From Helichrysum umbraculigerum (taxonomy: Eukaryota; Streptophyta; Magnoliopsida; Asterales; Asteraceae), in contig CATIUR010000002.1 in assembly GCA_949592205.1 (NCBI GenBank), positions 133,932,090-133,996,089 on the forward strand: a stretch of DNA of 64,000 nt, written 5' to 3'. The notes under the pieces were generated by a model that saw only the letters and a list, made by a program, of their open reading frames with translations, was not told the DNA's origin and ran no database searches. The position numbers and the translations under genes are program-made. Position 1 is the stretch's first letter. Each line of letters starts with the position of its first letter. Shown piece by piece: positions 12,592 to 27,069 of this stretch.

Positions 12592-15500
12592 TGTGACAAT
12601 CCTCCAATTAGGGTATGTACTTAACCTAATTTCATGCATTACCTAGAGTAATTCCCTGATTAGTGAATTCAAAACAATTTATGTGTTAAGTTTTTGATAA
12701 ACTTACTATGTGATACGTGATATATTTGAGTGTAGTTATATGTGTATATATATAATTACGTACGAAATAAATATATCTAACTCTAGGAGTTGAAAGTAAT
12801 AGCGTTAGTGATACAAAATAATTAATAATTCGAAAATTATTAATTACAACTATTAAATAAATTATATTATTAAGATAATATAATAAATTATACGTTTTAT
12901 AATAAACGTATTAATCGCGAATAATTAAGTTCCGAAATGAACTTCGAAAATACTTTTGGATAATTTTTAGTATGAAATTATTGTATAAAAGTATTATAAC
13001 GAAAAGAAAACGAAAGATTTAGACGATTTTTGTTACACGTAATACAAACAGAAACAATTTTAAAACGCGCTTAGAGGTTCAAAATAATAAAAGTATTATT
13101 TCGTAAGTTACTGTTTTAATGTATAGAACATTACCTCAGAATATGATTTCCAAATTTAACTGAAATCTGGCACGCGTTTTAACTATACAGTACTTTTACT
13201 GTAAATAATTATATTATACTTTAGACAAAGTATTTCGATTATATGATTATCAATTACTGAGTTCGAGATATCGAGAAACAAAACGCTTAATTTTATTATA
13301 AATAAAATACCACAAATTATACCCGTACACGAAATTAACGGGCTAAAAACTACCAATATAGTACATTGCAAAATATCTGGCGACAGATTGAAATACCCTC
13401 CATACTCCCGTTTGAAAATTTCATCTCCAATAATACAACCCACCTACATTTTTGATCTGTAAAATCTCACACACAACACACTTCACCTCATTTCCTTCTT
13501 CTGGTTTGTGTGTACGTACTGGAACAAGAAGCAGAAGCAAAGGCAGTAGCAGGAAGCAGAAAGAGCAACACCATAATCATCTTCATCATCTCAACACAAA
13601 CATTAAAAACTTCACAAAATGGTTTCTTGATCATCATCATCATCATCGTTCATAATCATCATCTACAACATCAGAATCATCATCATCTTCATCCAAGTCA
13701 TTGTGAGGAACACTTACCCATTTCCATTTCATTTTTATAATTTTCTTAAAGTATGATAATTGTTGATGATTTGTTGTTAAAATTGTTAAAAACATGTTAT
13801 TATGAGTTTATATAACATATAATGGTGTTTGATCATATTAAAAACGAGTATAAATCAAAACCAATATGTAAAAATAAGAACAGAGGACGAACAGACCTGT
13901 CATGGCCATGATCCGGCCATGATCCGGCGGATCATGCCCATGATCCGGCCATGATCCGGCGGATCACATATATAAAATGTGTGTATTAAGCTTATTTTCA
14001 ACATTCTGACCAAGGGAAAACCATAACGATCCGGCGGATCAAGGGGTGATCCGGCGGATCCTAACCAAACAAGACCGATGAACTAGCAGTGGGAACGGGT
14101 ACAAATGACTAAGATCCGGAGGATGATGTCCTGATCTGGCGGATCCACCAAATTATAACCAGATCCGGCGGATCCCCTTTAGATCCGGCGGATCCTCAAG
14201 CCGAAAACCAAATGATCCGGTGGATCCTTATTAGATCCGGTGGATCCACTTATATTACACCCGATCCGGCGGATCCTTACTTGATCCGGCGGATCCCCGA
14301 TAAATATTTGGTCACTGACTTGTATTTTCATAAAATGTGCAAACTAATAAACATTTTACAAAATGTATGGATTGTACGAATGATGAAATAAATTACTGCG
14401 ACAAGGGACTTAGTAATTAGACGGACATATTATTGAGACATTTTATATTTCGGACATTTTGGACACGACAAAACTTTGGAACAATTACAAAATATATATA
14501 TACAAACTAACGGACAATGTATATATAATGAGACGTATAAAATGGAATGATTTAAATTATCTAGTACAAACTATACATGATAAACAAAAACGAGATATAT
14601 TTTACAACAAACAAAGTTACATTTTTGAAAATATAAACGATGACTAAGTTTTATTCGCGACAATTAACAAACGACATATGTAAACAATATAACAAAGTTA
14701 TTTTGATAACTATTATAATTATGTTTTAAAACATAATCGACAACAACGACAACTACATTTATATCTATATATATATATATGGATATTAACAATGACAACA
14801 ACTAATATATATACTAGAATATATATATTCAACTAATATGTATATAAATATACATACTTGAATTCAACGACTAATTGAAACGCAAACCTCACCAGCAACT
14901 GAAATATTATAAACTCTACAACTTAACAAATAATCCACATACTTATACAAGTATTATTATTTGCGTCTAGGTAATTGAGCGACGCTTTTGGATTGTTTGC
15001 TAGCTATTTGTGCTGAAGACTTGCAAACAGTGAGTTCACAGCCCCTATCTTTTATTGTTTTAAATGTTTTTTTAAAACCAGGGGTGGAAAACATAGAACA
15101 ATGTGATATAACATGCTATATGCTTTATGTATTGCGTTGCATGCTATTATGTGAAACTGATTTAACATGATTTCTTTCATGCTATCAAACTTGAACTATT
15201 TCTATAAAATGTTTTCATATTGAATTAACTTGAATTAATTATATGAAACGTTTTCACAACATTTTGGGAATAAGACAGCAGATCTTGGTACGATCCTAGG
15301 TTTACGCGAGGTAGTTGTAGTGCACATAAGTCCCAGTGCTTACAACCTATAACCATTAGCTAGGTGACTCTAGCCACTGAGTATACAGATAGTACTATCG
15401 ATTTGACAGCCCTCCCAGGATATTACTCATTGGTCATTCCAACCACATCGACGATAGTCGTAACGAGGAGTGTATACTTAAGATGTTACTGAGGCAACAA

Positions 15501-16557
15501 CAAAACAACTAGTCGTGGTTTGGTTATAGTACTAGTGTCGTTACTTTAACTCTAAAGGTTTAGCTCACCTTGGAGGGATTATAGTCTATATTTCCCACAC
15601 AACTAAACAACTAAACAACTTGATTTGGGAAGGGTATTCCCTGTGATGACTAATAGGACAGGTGTTCCTTTGAGATACTATTTTTAGGAAACGTTTACCT
15701 TAAATGGGTTAAACTTGGTTTCCCACAAAAACAACTATTTATAGGAAATGTTTACTTAAATGTTAAACTTGTGTTTCCTGCAATAACTATTCTGGAATGT
15801 TTACCTTATTGTTAAACTTGAGTTCCTGTTAACTATCTGTTGGAAAATGTTTGCTTGATTGCTGAACCTGATTTTCCTTAACTATTGAAATGGATATGTT
15901 TACTTATTTGATAAACCTGTATATCCTGCTACTATTTATTAGGAAATGTTTATGATTAAACTTGTGTTTCCTACACAGTTATTATTGTAGTAAGAATGAC
16001 ATTCTTACTAATTATAGGAAATGTTTTCTTTAATTAGAACACTTGTGTTTCCTACTTTACATATAAATATTATGTTTGCGTACATGAATGATTTATACAA
16101 AACTAAAACATGTGAATTCACTCAACATTCAATGTTGACAGTTTACTATGTTTTTCAGGGAATTAGGACTCAGGTACTCCTGCATGCATAAAGGACGTAG
16201 GCAACCTGACTATTTATGATGCCACATTTGGGACACATGGATTTCCTTTGTATTATCAATTCCATTTGTTATACTTATGAAATCCCTCTTTTATAAATAT
16301 GTATTTTCAAATACTTAAGTTGTCTTTGACAACCCTACTTATGTACGACTGTATAAGTCGTATCTTTTGTAATAACTTTAAACTTATGGCATCTTAAATA
16401 TATTATGTTATGTATGATCATATGCTCTGACATCGTGAATGCACTATCGAATCTGTCCGCCCCCGATGCTTAACTATTATTAAAATACTTCCGCTAATTA
16501 ACTAAAAGCTTCCGCTAAACACTAAATAAACATGATTATCGATTTGGGGGTGTGACA
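12592..16557 (+). repeat. 3' LTR of the Tekay element
   Basis: A direct copy of 2711-6691, 15 bases shorter, with scattered single-base differences. Length differences lie in the CAT run (near 13640) and in half copies of the palindrome cluster (near 13910). Its identity with the 5' LTR continues five bases past the CA end (GAACT) and then stops. Confidence 0.95.
13900..14298 (+). repeat. GATCCGGCGGATC palindrome cluster (3' LTR)
   Basis: The counterpart of 4021-4435, again with about a dozen full or near-full palindromes. It differs by lost half copies near 13910-13960 and by single-base changes such as GATCCGGAGGATG near 14112. Confidence 0.9.
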
Positions 16558-18331
16558 GAACTATAATACCCGGGTGGCTCCCCAAGAACACTTATCCAAC
16601 CATATCCGTATGGCCATACGGACGAGACCGATAGCTAGTGATTATCTTCAACTAACACAGGAGATGTGTTAAACTTTGGATAACCAACTAGCCCAACCAA
16701 CAGTTCCACAACTCGTTGCCTCATTAACAACTGATGCCTGAAGGCCAATTAATTCAAGTGATCACGTAATCAACAAGTCACATATTCAACTAGTCAACAT
16801 ATCAACAGTATTATTACTATCAACATAATCATCAATGCAACTAATAAAGTAATAACACGTTACTTGTTGTAACCAAACTTGTTACAACCAAGTTACGCTG
16901 AGGATTAGAGATCCACTCACCGAATACCTCAGTCATCCACTCAGTAGTCTAATATCACTGAGCCTTCTGCTCATCTGAGAATACAACATAATATCATAAG
17001 TTAGTTACATGTCTCGAAAGTATACAACACCATTCAAACATACTTGCATCAACAATTCCAAATTATAATTCCAAATTCATACTTCTTGAATTAGATATCA
17101 TGATAATCACTTTTTCAACTATACATTAATCAAATTGGTACTTGTAGTAATTTCACATTATTCATTCCAAGAGTATGAATAATCACCTTTAACATCATTA
17201 GTTCACCATCATTTATCAAATTATGATTATCATGACCATCTTAGCACATTAATCCACTTCCATCATCACTAACCAATATAGTTAAACCACAACTAAGGTT
17301 ATTAACCTCTACCATCAACAATTTATCAAACTTCCAATATTTAAGTCTAATGAATACTTAACAATTAAGTTCACACAATCATCATCTTTAATCATCAATT
17401 AAGTGTTCTTAATCACCAAAATGCTAATTTTATCATATAATTCATTATCATCATCAAGTTCATCAATAACCTCAAGAACACTTAATCAAATTCTTTAATT
17501 TCAAGTTACCACTAAACTTATAATCATGAATTAGGCACTAACTAACAACTATAACATAACAATAGGCTTCAATTCATGATTTACCAACTAACCCATAAAC
17601 TATCTATATGATCATACATAATTTTCTTCATTTCTACGTTAGGATTTAAGTTATAATCATCCTACAAACCTCAACTAGCAATTATATAAGCATAACAAGC
17701 TTCAATTTCATATCAATCATCCTAATTCATCATTTACACCAAAACCCATTTTCTAAGGTTATAAAAATTGAAGAATCAATACTTACAAGATGATTAAAAG
17801 GATGGAAGAATGATTAATCCATGTTTTGGAAGCTTGAATCAGAGTTCTATAAGCTCAATTTAACCTCCAAGCTTGTTTCAAAATTTTTGAATCGTCCCTA
17901 TGGTGCGTACGGTTCGGCCAGACCAAGAACAAGGAAGAACAGGGATTGATCCCACAAGATTTTGATGATTGATGATGATTTTGATTAGGTTTAGGGTTTA
18001 GATCAACCTCTCGCTCTCTCCCGAATTCTCTGGAATTTTAGAGAAGTCTCAGACACATTTTACACATATATTAGAAATAGGTGTACTAGTTTTGTCCCCC
18101 GTGCTTATCATTGTCTGGAACTTAAAAACCATTTGCGGGGAAACATTATTTTATTTTACCGTCAACTAAATAAAATTAAAACACTCAATAATTTATTAGT
18201 CACAATAAATTATTCGACTTTTATCACTATTTATTTCAAATAATACAACACACCTATTTTCTGACACACTTAATAATAATTCACAGTCAGAAAATATTAA
18301 ATACTACTAGACCCGAGGACTGGGTGTTACA
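16558..18331 (-). mobile_element. Old Tekay-like LTR, 5' part (split by insertion)
   Basis: Read on the minus strand, this starts TGTAACACCC at 18331, the usual start of Tekay LTRs. It runs to the nested element at 16557 and continues at 2710. It carries a donor-like GTGAGT at 16920-16915. Joined without the insertion, donor to acceptor spans 561 bases, close to two other LTRs here. The first five bases next to the nested element read GAACT. No coding potential is seen. Confidence 0.75.
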
Positions 18332-20728
18332 ACTAATTTAAGTCGATTATAAATGGAGGATTTATGTTATTACAATATTTAATATGTATGCATATGACAT
18401 ATATCTTCCACTATTAATTTTAACTGAAAATATTAGATAAGAATGAAATATTGTAAGAAAATATACTAAGGAAAACATAATATATAAACTAATATTAAAT
18501 GTCATGAAAATTTAACGAACTCTTCTAATCGTTGGAGTATATTTGTATACATTAATCGTTTCTAATCTATTAGGATCAAATATTTTCTAATCATTTTGAA
18601 TAATTGATTATGATTATTGTTATCGAATATTAAGTAATAATGTTATCATATTACTTACCTTTATTATAAAAAATTTATTTAATTCACTTGAAAAAGACAA
18701 AAAACCGTAAAACCGGCGGAACCGAACCGGTTTTCGCGGTTTGATCCGGTCCGGTTTCGATAGTTAAACGGTCCGGTCCAGTTTGTATTTTACCAAACCG
18801 TCAATTCGCGGTTTGGTTTGAATTTTCGCCAAAAACCGACCGGACCGTGAACACCCCTACTTTTGAATCGGCATTATATATGATGTTAATTGGTGGTTTA
18901 GATTTTGTGTATTTAATTGGATTTATCAAAATGCATCATCTTTAATTAGTGTTTATTCCGTACAATGCAGTAGAGACAAAGGATTATACTAGTGGTAGGT
19001 TTATTTAACATGTTGTATTTGAGTAAAAAGTAAAACAATGATGTTACATCAATGTGTACATTATTTCATATACATTTATATTTCAAATTATTGTACTTGA
19101 CGGTGATAGATCTTGACACTTCGTTGGGGAATTTAGTGTAAACAGGGTAAGATTTCACCCGGATATACTCTTGAATCGTGTTAATGATCACTTTTCGAAA
19201 GTGATATTTCGACCCTATCAAGCCTGGGTTCATGAAGTTCACTTTGGGAGAAGACAAAAGTTTCGAATCTGTTTGAACACATAATCAGATTCCAGAGCGT
19301 TTATGTGTTCGATGTTTTTGTGTCAAAATTCATGCAATATATAATTTGCCACCAAAATAAGCGGTTATTAAAGCGGTTTATATGTCCAAACTGTTTTAAA
19401 ATTCAACGAATCTAGTCACTTTCTGGTTCCATTAATTGTAGTCAATTTGCATTGCCCCTCGGAATCCACAAGGAGGCACGACCCCCTTGACTCCGCAATT
19501 TTGGATTAGCCCGGTATGTAGTAACTTAGTCAGGTATGCACTCCGCATCACCTACCCCGTGTCTACTAATCCGCCAATGCACTAAAATATCCAACAACAA
19601 CTTGAAATTCTACACGGTAATAAATTGGGAAGAGTTATATTCACAAGTCTTAACCCGCCGTATGGTTTAATTTATCTTATTGGGTTTGGGTTAAAGTCCA
19701 GGTCAAAGGATTGACCGGCCAACCTACACAATGCTGGTCGTATCTGGGTTGGTTACTTTTGACTCGTTAACCCGTTTATCATATTATTTTCGGGTTTAGA
19801 TTGTGAGCTTTTGACCAGCAAACCTAACTAGATCCACATCACAATCCCTTCGTAATTTTACATATCTTTTTCTTTATAACATATATGCGCGTATATTATT
19901 TGGTTTGGGGTTTTGAACCAAAACCACAAGAACCGAACCAATACCAAACCCGACCAGAACCGAATTACATGGTGCAGTTAATGGTTCTTGATTTTACATT
20001 TAGAGGTTTGCGGTTCGGTTCGATTCTTGTTCGGTGCGGTGCGGTTCTTATGAATTTTTGAGATTTTATAAACACTTATATGTTTATCAATGACGAATTA
20101 GACCACTCTCATCCGTGACTAAAACTGACTGAAACCGACTGGCCACGTCAGCTCCACATAAGTTTTTTCAAAACTGGCGGATCCTTGCCATCAGTGACAT
20201 CGTCACTTTAAATTTTGTGTCCCACATTTATTAATTTACTTTTATTTATACACATACGTGAAAAAAGAAAAAGGAAAAAAAAAAAGCAGACGCACGTCGG
20301 TTGTCCGACGGGAAAAACCGACAGACCGAACTGACGACGCGGTGCCATCGGTGTCGGTTCTGTCGGTTTTAACCGACGGAAACTAACGACCATTGATGGG
20401 AGCCGTCTTATAAATTTAGAAATTGATCCATATTTGACCCAAAATTGACCGTTTACTACAACTGATCCGAAAATGTTTTGATGTCATCTGATAAATGGGT
20501 AATCTTGGTTCGGGCAGGGTTGTGTTGGGTTGAAATATTGAACCCGATTAGAAATCAGGTCGGGTTTAAGTTGACTACTTCTAACCCGCCAACTCAATAA
20601 CCCAAATGGGTCAATTCGATCCAACCCGAATCGACACCCCCATTCTCTTTTTTACACATTATTTTTCTCCATCTTATCGGTAAATTGTAACATGCAATAC
20701 CAACATCCACAAATCACAACACTTAGGG
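18332..20728. other. Intergenic region with decayed transposon ends
   Basis: No gene is recognised. 18697-18862 is a CCGGTCCGG-rich inverted structure ending TGAACACCCCTAC, a typical hAT-like end. 19890-20060 is a GAACCGAACC-rich patch of a similar kind. 20102-20415 has loosely inverted ends around ACTGACTGAAACCGAC and AACCGACGGAAACTAA and may be a MITE. The rest (19260-19890, 20415-20728) shows nothing I can name. Confidence 0.4.
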
Positions 20729-21789
20729 GCTGTTTACTTTTTTTCCCATTAAGTCATGTATAGATATAGATGGCAGTATGAATAATAAAGGATATATGCA
20801 GTAAGTCTTGAATGTAAATTGCTATTTACTTTTTGTGCTGAATAAATAGTATGAATGACAGAAAATTACCATTTTAACCTTTTGGTTATAATTTAGCTAA
20901 AACTCTTTAATATTGTATGGTGACCGATAAACCAATGATTAATAATGTTTATTGACATCATACAATTCAAGTTACAAGTGGCATCACGAGACAACAATAT
21001 ACTACATAATTACAGTCGGTTCATGTCATTCACACGTTATCTAAAAATCAAAAGTATTTCGTAGTTCAAGTCTTCTTCGCCATCTTGTCCGGCTTGTTCT
21101 TCATTGTTAAAATGGGTAGAGACCAAGATATTATATTGCAAGGTGATTTCACGTGCCGCATACCCAATTCATTTATTAGCTTATAAATTCAGGACACCCA
21201 ATCAAATGGACAGAGTACAAAGATCGCATGAAATGGTATAAACTTCCATTTGTGTTTTATAAAGAAGAGAATAAAAATTATATATCAAACTTGCAATTGA
21301 CCTGTCCTCCTAATGTTAAAAACTGGAGTATATCGTCTACAACTCTACATCAACCATTAAACCATAAAAAGTAACAGATTATTCCTTTTGCTAATCGAAC
21401 CAAACATTGCCAAATTAATAGAAAAAAAAAAAAAAACTGTTTGAAACAAAACCCCCAAAAATCGAAAACCTAAAAACCAAAATTCTTACTTGTAACAAAG
21501 GTGAGGCGGAGATGACGAGAGTGGTGGTGGTCGCGTTGAAAAGTTAGAGAAGAGAGATCATCGGGATAATTTTGTTTGCAGGGGAACCGTCATTTTTGTT
21601 GGGGTTGAAGAAAGAAGGGTAATGATGGAAAGAATTGGACTAGATGGGGACAACAGCCTATTTTCACTTGACCGAATAATCCATGGGCTCAGCTGGGCTC
21701 AAAATTTAAGTCCTAAGTAAACAACCCAAAGTGCTGACCGAATAATCCCCCACTAACATTCAGCTCATTAATCCATAAATAAACAGCCC
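20729..21789. mobile_element. Non-autonomous DNA transposon, TIR GGGGCTGTTT
   Basis: The left end reads GGGGCTGTTTACTTTT and the right end, inverted, GGGGCTGTTTATTTATGG. An inner copy of the motif (inverted GGGTTGTTTACTTAGG) near 21712-21727 suggests a second overlapping end. A convincing target duplication is not visible. There is no transposase. It lies about 290 bases upstream of the amidase gene and may contribute to its promoter region. Confidence 0.55.
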
Positions 21790-22079
21790 CATATATAAAT
21801 TGAATGAATATATTAAACAGCCTCCTTAAACTCAAATCGACCAACACTAATATTGCATCCAACCTAAACCGGACCGAATACAATCATCCTTCTCCGGCAT
21901 CTTTTATGTTACACTTTTTATGAAGGAGGCGAAAAAAGTTTATGTTTTTTATTCGATCTTTTTGCGTATCCAATTTGTGGTAAGATAGTTGAGAGGTCGC
22001 GTGTCGAAAAATCAGGGCCCGTGCGTAAACCATCTACTTTCAGATTCCTCCATTTTCACCGGATAGATTAAATAAAAAA

Positions 22080-25000
22080 ATGGAAGGCCGGAAAGTGGCG
22101 GTTGCAGCTCTCCAATTTGCTTGTTCCGACGATATCGCCACCAACGTCAACACCGCCGAACGGTTTACATCTTTCATTCATTCTCAATATCATTACTTAA
22201 AACCCCATGGTTTCATTTTAACCATTTCTATTCAACTATTTATATTAATACTTATATATCTATCTACTTAGACCTAACTGTGTGTCTGTGTTCTTTTAGT
22301 GTTTGACTATTTGTTGACTTTGACTAATTTGTAGTGCTTTGAAGTTAATTAACTGTAAGTATACTGATTTAGTTAACTTAGAGTTAGGTTTATAGTTGTG
22401 GTTGAAGTGTATTAGATCTAACATTAAATAGAATTTGTTGCTATTGTATGTGTCTGGCCTTCTATAGCGTGTATAAGCCAATAATTTTAAAGCCTGTTAA
22501 GTTGGCGTGGCAGCTTATATGGCTGCCGCATCCAGTAACAAATGTTATAAGATATGAATTTTTTTTGGTTGAATATGGATACATATAATGGAGAGTGATT
22601 CGTACACCACTAGATGTGCTTTACGGCGTTATTACAATACTATAGAGCACAATGAGTGGTGTACGGAGAATTTTTAATGATGTACAAAATTACAAATCAT
22701 CACCGAAATATAATAGCATGAGTTGAAAAATTACTGTGCACACGAGTGTTTGGAGGTAAGCTATTTATGATAATAGCCTTAACGATACACAATAAGTTGG
22801 ATACAATTATTGCATTTAGTCCTTCATGTTTTACGGAGTAATAAAGTTGATTAGAAATGGTATGTTAGACACGTATGTTTCAATTAGAAAAGAAAGAGAA
22901 ATACTTTTTGGTTGATGACTTTAAATTATAAAAAATAGTACTTTGAAGTTTTAAAGTTAATGCGTCTTGTGAGTGTATTTCAGTTTTGAGGAAAAACCAG
23001 TCATCTCACGGTCTCACTATGTTAGGAGGTACGATAACTTTCATATGTACGATGAAAAAGTTGTAAAACCTGCAGAATAGTAAAGTGCTATTATAATGAA
23101 ATTAGATACGAGTTGACATAAAACATTAGTGGATGATAATGGTTTGGATTTTGTAATATTTTCAAAAAGGATTATTTGATTTGCTACTGCTGTTCTTATC
23201 ATTGGATGGATCCAGTCTTCAGTTTGTGGAAACCTTGGTTACTCTATGTTGATATAATTCATTTGTTGAATACAATGGTTTTAATGAATGTTTTGAATTG
23301 CAGGCTGGTGAGATCTGCTCATGAGAAGGGTGCTAATATCATCCTTATTCAGGTTCGGCTCATGAAAGAGAGAATATTCGGTGTATATATGTGAATTCCT
23401 AATTGCTAGATTGAACATTTTTTATGACTTTATGAAGCTTAACAACTTATTTTGATCGAATAAAAAGCTATTGAACGAGGTTCATTTTGCCCCTCTTATG
23501 GCGGTTTTTTTATTGAGAGTTTAAATACGTCTTACTGTCTACAGGAATTGTTTGAGGGCTATTATTTTTGTCAAGCACAAAGGGAAGACTTCATTCAGCG
23601 AGCAAAACCATATAAGGATCATCCCACAATTTTGAGGTTGACACATGACCACATGTGATTGTATATTATATTTGAACATCACTTGAATTACGTGATTACA
23701 TCAAAAATTTAATTTTGCAGGATGCAAAAACTTGCAAAGGAATTAGGAGTTGTTATACCTGTCAGCTTCTTTGAGGAGGCAAATAATGCACATTATAACT
23801 CTATAGCCATAATCGATGCTGACGGGACCGATCTTGGACTATACAGAAAATCTCATATTCCAGATGGACCCGGTATTGTATATGTGCAAAGTAGATCACC
23901 TATAATTTCATATATATTTCATTCAGTTTTTTTCGAATGAACATATCCTTGTTTTTTCAGGATATGAGGAAAAGTTCTACTTCAATCCCGGTGACACTGG
24001 CTTCAAGGTGAGTTTTTGATACTCATGTCTCATATTAAATATCCACTTTTACTTTTTATTCAGTCTTGCGTAGTTTAATGTAGTTATCATCTCCTAATCA
24101 GATATTATTAAAAAAGTTTATTTCAAATATAATTAAACTAATCTTTATGACGCTAGAAATTGGAAGTGGGCATATTTTATGAACTGCAATGAGCATATTT
24201 CATTTATAAACATAAGACCCAGTTCTTTATCTAATATAGATTTATTGTACTCACCATACATATATTGATGTCTGTGTACAGGTGTTTCAAACTAAATTTG
24301 CAAAGATCGGTGTGGGTACGAATTTTTTAATCTTGCGCATACCAACATTTGACTAACTTCTGGCTGCATCCATTCCAAAAGGGAGATGCATTTCTATCAG
24401 AGTTGGCAGTGTTGACCCATTCACTTAGGAATGTCTCGATATTTTTATCTATAATGGGTCAGACGAGTATACTAAAATATTAGCTATAAAGGAAATGGTC
24501 AAACGCGTCACAAGTCATATATGCACGTATAATTATATGGACAAAAGCTTCCGACTTATTTTAATACATTATATATACTTCTACTGAAATAACATAGTTT
24601 GTATCATCAAATTTGACACACTATTATAAAAGTTAAAGATTTTGCCCAGCCCAGTTGAATTGCTACAAAAATTTACCCATCTTTTGACGTCTTACCGAAG
24701 TGCCCAATCCTATTTTGCCACCCTAGTTTCGATTTTGGGTCACCTTTCTGGAAGGTTACATGCACTTGAAAGCATTGCTTCAACTGAGTATGCATCTTTT
24801 TTGTCAGCAATATGCTGGGATCAGTGGTTTCCTGAAGCAGCCAGAGCCATGGTTCTTCAAGGTGCAGAGATCCTGTTTTATCCTACTGCCATAGGTTCTG
24901 AACCTCAAGATGAAGGTCTTGATTCACGGGATCATTGGAAACGAGTGATGCAAGGGCATGCAGGAGCTAATTTGGTGAGTCACGTGTGAATATCGAGAGT

Positions 25001-25779
25001 CGACCAGTCTCATATCCAAATGCGAAACGAAACTAAAATCTTCTTTATTCTTACTAACCTTCTTTATTCTTTTTCAGGTACCTCTTGTAGCCTCAAATCG
25101 CATAGGTAAGGAGGTCATCCAGACAGAACATGGTAAAAGTGCAATTACATTCTATGGCAACTCCTTTATAGCAGGTATTTATTTCTGGTTGTTGCTACAG
25201 AACTCAATATGTGATTAGTAATATTTAGAGTTAGCAAAGTGGACAGGTAGGGTTATGGGTTGATATATATTCAGGTCAAAACGGGTAAAAATATGATGCT
25301 GGTATAAAAGGGTGGGTTGACCTGAAGTTCTACCGTGTTAAATATTTGAAAACAGTTTGTGTCAAATATGATCCCAAAAGCTATATAATGTCAACAATGA
25401 TTAAATTTTTTGAATAAAATGGTCAGACTTTCTACCTTTTTGACATGTTAACTTTTTGGTTAGTTTTTGCGATTTTACATTTATGTTCCTTCAGATATGA
25501 AAACGTAACGCCAATCAACTCTTTCGTAAGTATATGGGTTGAAGTTGCCATCTTTAGTCATCACACACCCAAGTGAATAGATTCTTAACATGGATATTCT
25601 GAACAGGACCTGCTGGAGAAATTATTGAAATTGCTAATGATAAAGATGAAGCAGTTCTAGTAGCAAATTTCGATCTTGATCAAATAAAAATTAAGAGACA
25701 TAGCTGGGGAATCTTTCGAGATCGACGCCCAGATCTATACAAGGTTCTTTTGACATTAGATGGTAGCATCCGTTCGTGA
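22080..25779 (+). CDS. CPA: N-carbamoylputrescine amidase (nine exons)
   Basis: The enzyme hydrolyses N-carbamoylputrescine to putrescine, CO2 and ammonia, the last step of the arginine-decarboxylase route to polyamines in plants. Exons by GT-AG splicing and protein continuity: 22080-22162, 23304-23352, 23545-23636, 23721-23872, 23961-24007, 24282-24315, 24808-24974, 25078-25174 and 25607-25779. They total 894 bases, or 297 residues plus stop, the usual family length. The nitrilase-fold triad is visible: Glu45 (ILIQELFEGYY), Lys118 (YRKSHIPDG) and Cys155 (ICWDQWFPEA). There is no targeting sequence, so it should be cytosolic. The start at 22080 gives the family's N-terminus (ALQFACSDD). All splice sites are canonical and the frame is intact. 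Intron 1, over 1.1 kb, holds a small foldback repeat. Known enzymes form homo-oligomers; nothing here tests that. Confidence 0.95.
22591..22676. repeat. Small foldback repeat in CPA intron 1
   Basis: GAGAGTGATTCGTACACCAC is followed about 50 bases later by its approximate inverse, GAGTGGTGTACGGAGAATT. It is about 86 bases long, like a very short MITE. No target duplication was identified. Confidence 0.45.
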
Positions 25780-27069
25780 TTGCCTGTTAAATTAATTTTT
25801 CGAACAGTTCAATAACAATGTCATCATGTTCTGTTTAACCTTAACCGGAAGTCATGAATTTGAACTCATTTCATTTCATAATAATATTTGAGATTTGTGC
25901 ATGATATACACCATTTTATTATCAATAAAGGCCCTGGTGACAAGCCAATGTGTGTATTGATATGAAATGGTGATTGCTGTAAAGTGCTACATATATGTTC
26001 ATCTGCTTCTAGCTCAATTATTACACAAAGCTGACTGTTTAGTGAAAAGTTGTTCCACACTTTATGAAATGATCAATGAGTAAAATATCAAATATATGGA
26101 AATGCGACATTATAAGTTAGGGTTAAAATAAAATTATAATTTTGTATGATTTTTGGTGTTATAGCATCTCTAATGTGTGTATTAAAATAGTGTGTTATAT
26201 TGCACTATTTTAATGCAAAGTGTAAATCTTTATGAAATATACTTACATTAAAAATAAGTTTCTCCAATGTGTTGCACTAAATTCCTTTTAATTAATTTGA
26301 AACATATAATCAAACAACGTAGTTTAAAAACTTAATTTCATGGAAGTTCATACACTCCATTTTTATTTTCAGAATTTTTATATTTATAAATCATTTAGTT
26401 ATCCTTTTACATCATTGAATTGGTTTATAGTGTCATTCAATATTTTGAAGCTATGATTTATCAACCCAAATTTAAGCTCACGCTATGATACTAAAAAATG
26501 AATAAATAATTGAAAATGGTGAATCATTGTCGCATAATCTAGTGAATCATTATACGAACAACTGGATCATAGTCATAATTTTCGTGAATCAATGAATAAA
26601 ACATACATAAATGATTGAATTAAAATGTGAATCAATGCTATAAACTCTTTGAATCAGTGTTATAAGATTTGATGAATCAAAGTTTCTAAAATTAAGAATC
26701 AATGTCATATATTTTAAGGTTTTGTCAATTAGTAGAATCAAAGTTATAAAAGTTATAAACCATGTCAATACAAGCTACACACTTTCACATACTATTTGAT
26801 TACTTGCAATGTGATTTATGCATGACCCTTGATATGTTATTTTATGTTAAGTATGGATCATCTTGATGGACATGTATTCCCAATTTTGATTTAAAGTAAT
26901 TAATTTTAGCTACAAAACCAAAACGGTCAAACCCATCATCTTATACAAACATTGCCTCATCTCCAATATAAATTAGTCAACATATATCATCTTTAAATGT
27001 TGATTCCTTAGAATAAATCTGTATGAAAACAAACCACGAATAAAACTTACTTGGGTGTTAAGTATCATA
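25780..27069. other. Intergenic region downstream of CPA
   Basis: No gene is seen. Near 26160-26225, GCATCTCTAATGTGTG and TAGTGTGTTATATTGCAC resemble the MITE family at 38549, as a decayed single end. 26500-26770 has a loosely repeated AATCATTG/GAATCAATG theme. The final bases 27061-27069 are the target duplication of the next element. Confidence 0.35.

Larger units (their letters stand above)
2711..16557 (+). mobile_element. Tekay-type Ty3/gypsy retrotransposon, nested
   Basis: A full-length chromodomain-type Ty3/gypsy element inserted in an older LTR. It has 3981 and 3966 bp LTRs starting TGTGACAATCC and ending GGTGTGACA, a tRNA-iMet primer-binding site, an extra reading frame, gag-protease-RT-RNase H-integrase-chromodomain in that order, and a polypurine tract. 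By eye the LTRs differ by about 20 substitutions and a few indels, which points to a recent insertion. Gag-pol nonetheless carries two frameshifts and one nonsense codon, so the copy cannot make its own full polyprotein. No five-base target duplication is seen: the left flank is TACCA and the right flank GAACT. Confidence 0.95.

Noticed and set aside
24642..24989. A separate 115-codon gene starting in CPA intron 6
   Set aside because: Only its second half (from 24808) is CPA exon 7; the first part is intron that happens to be open in frame.
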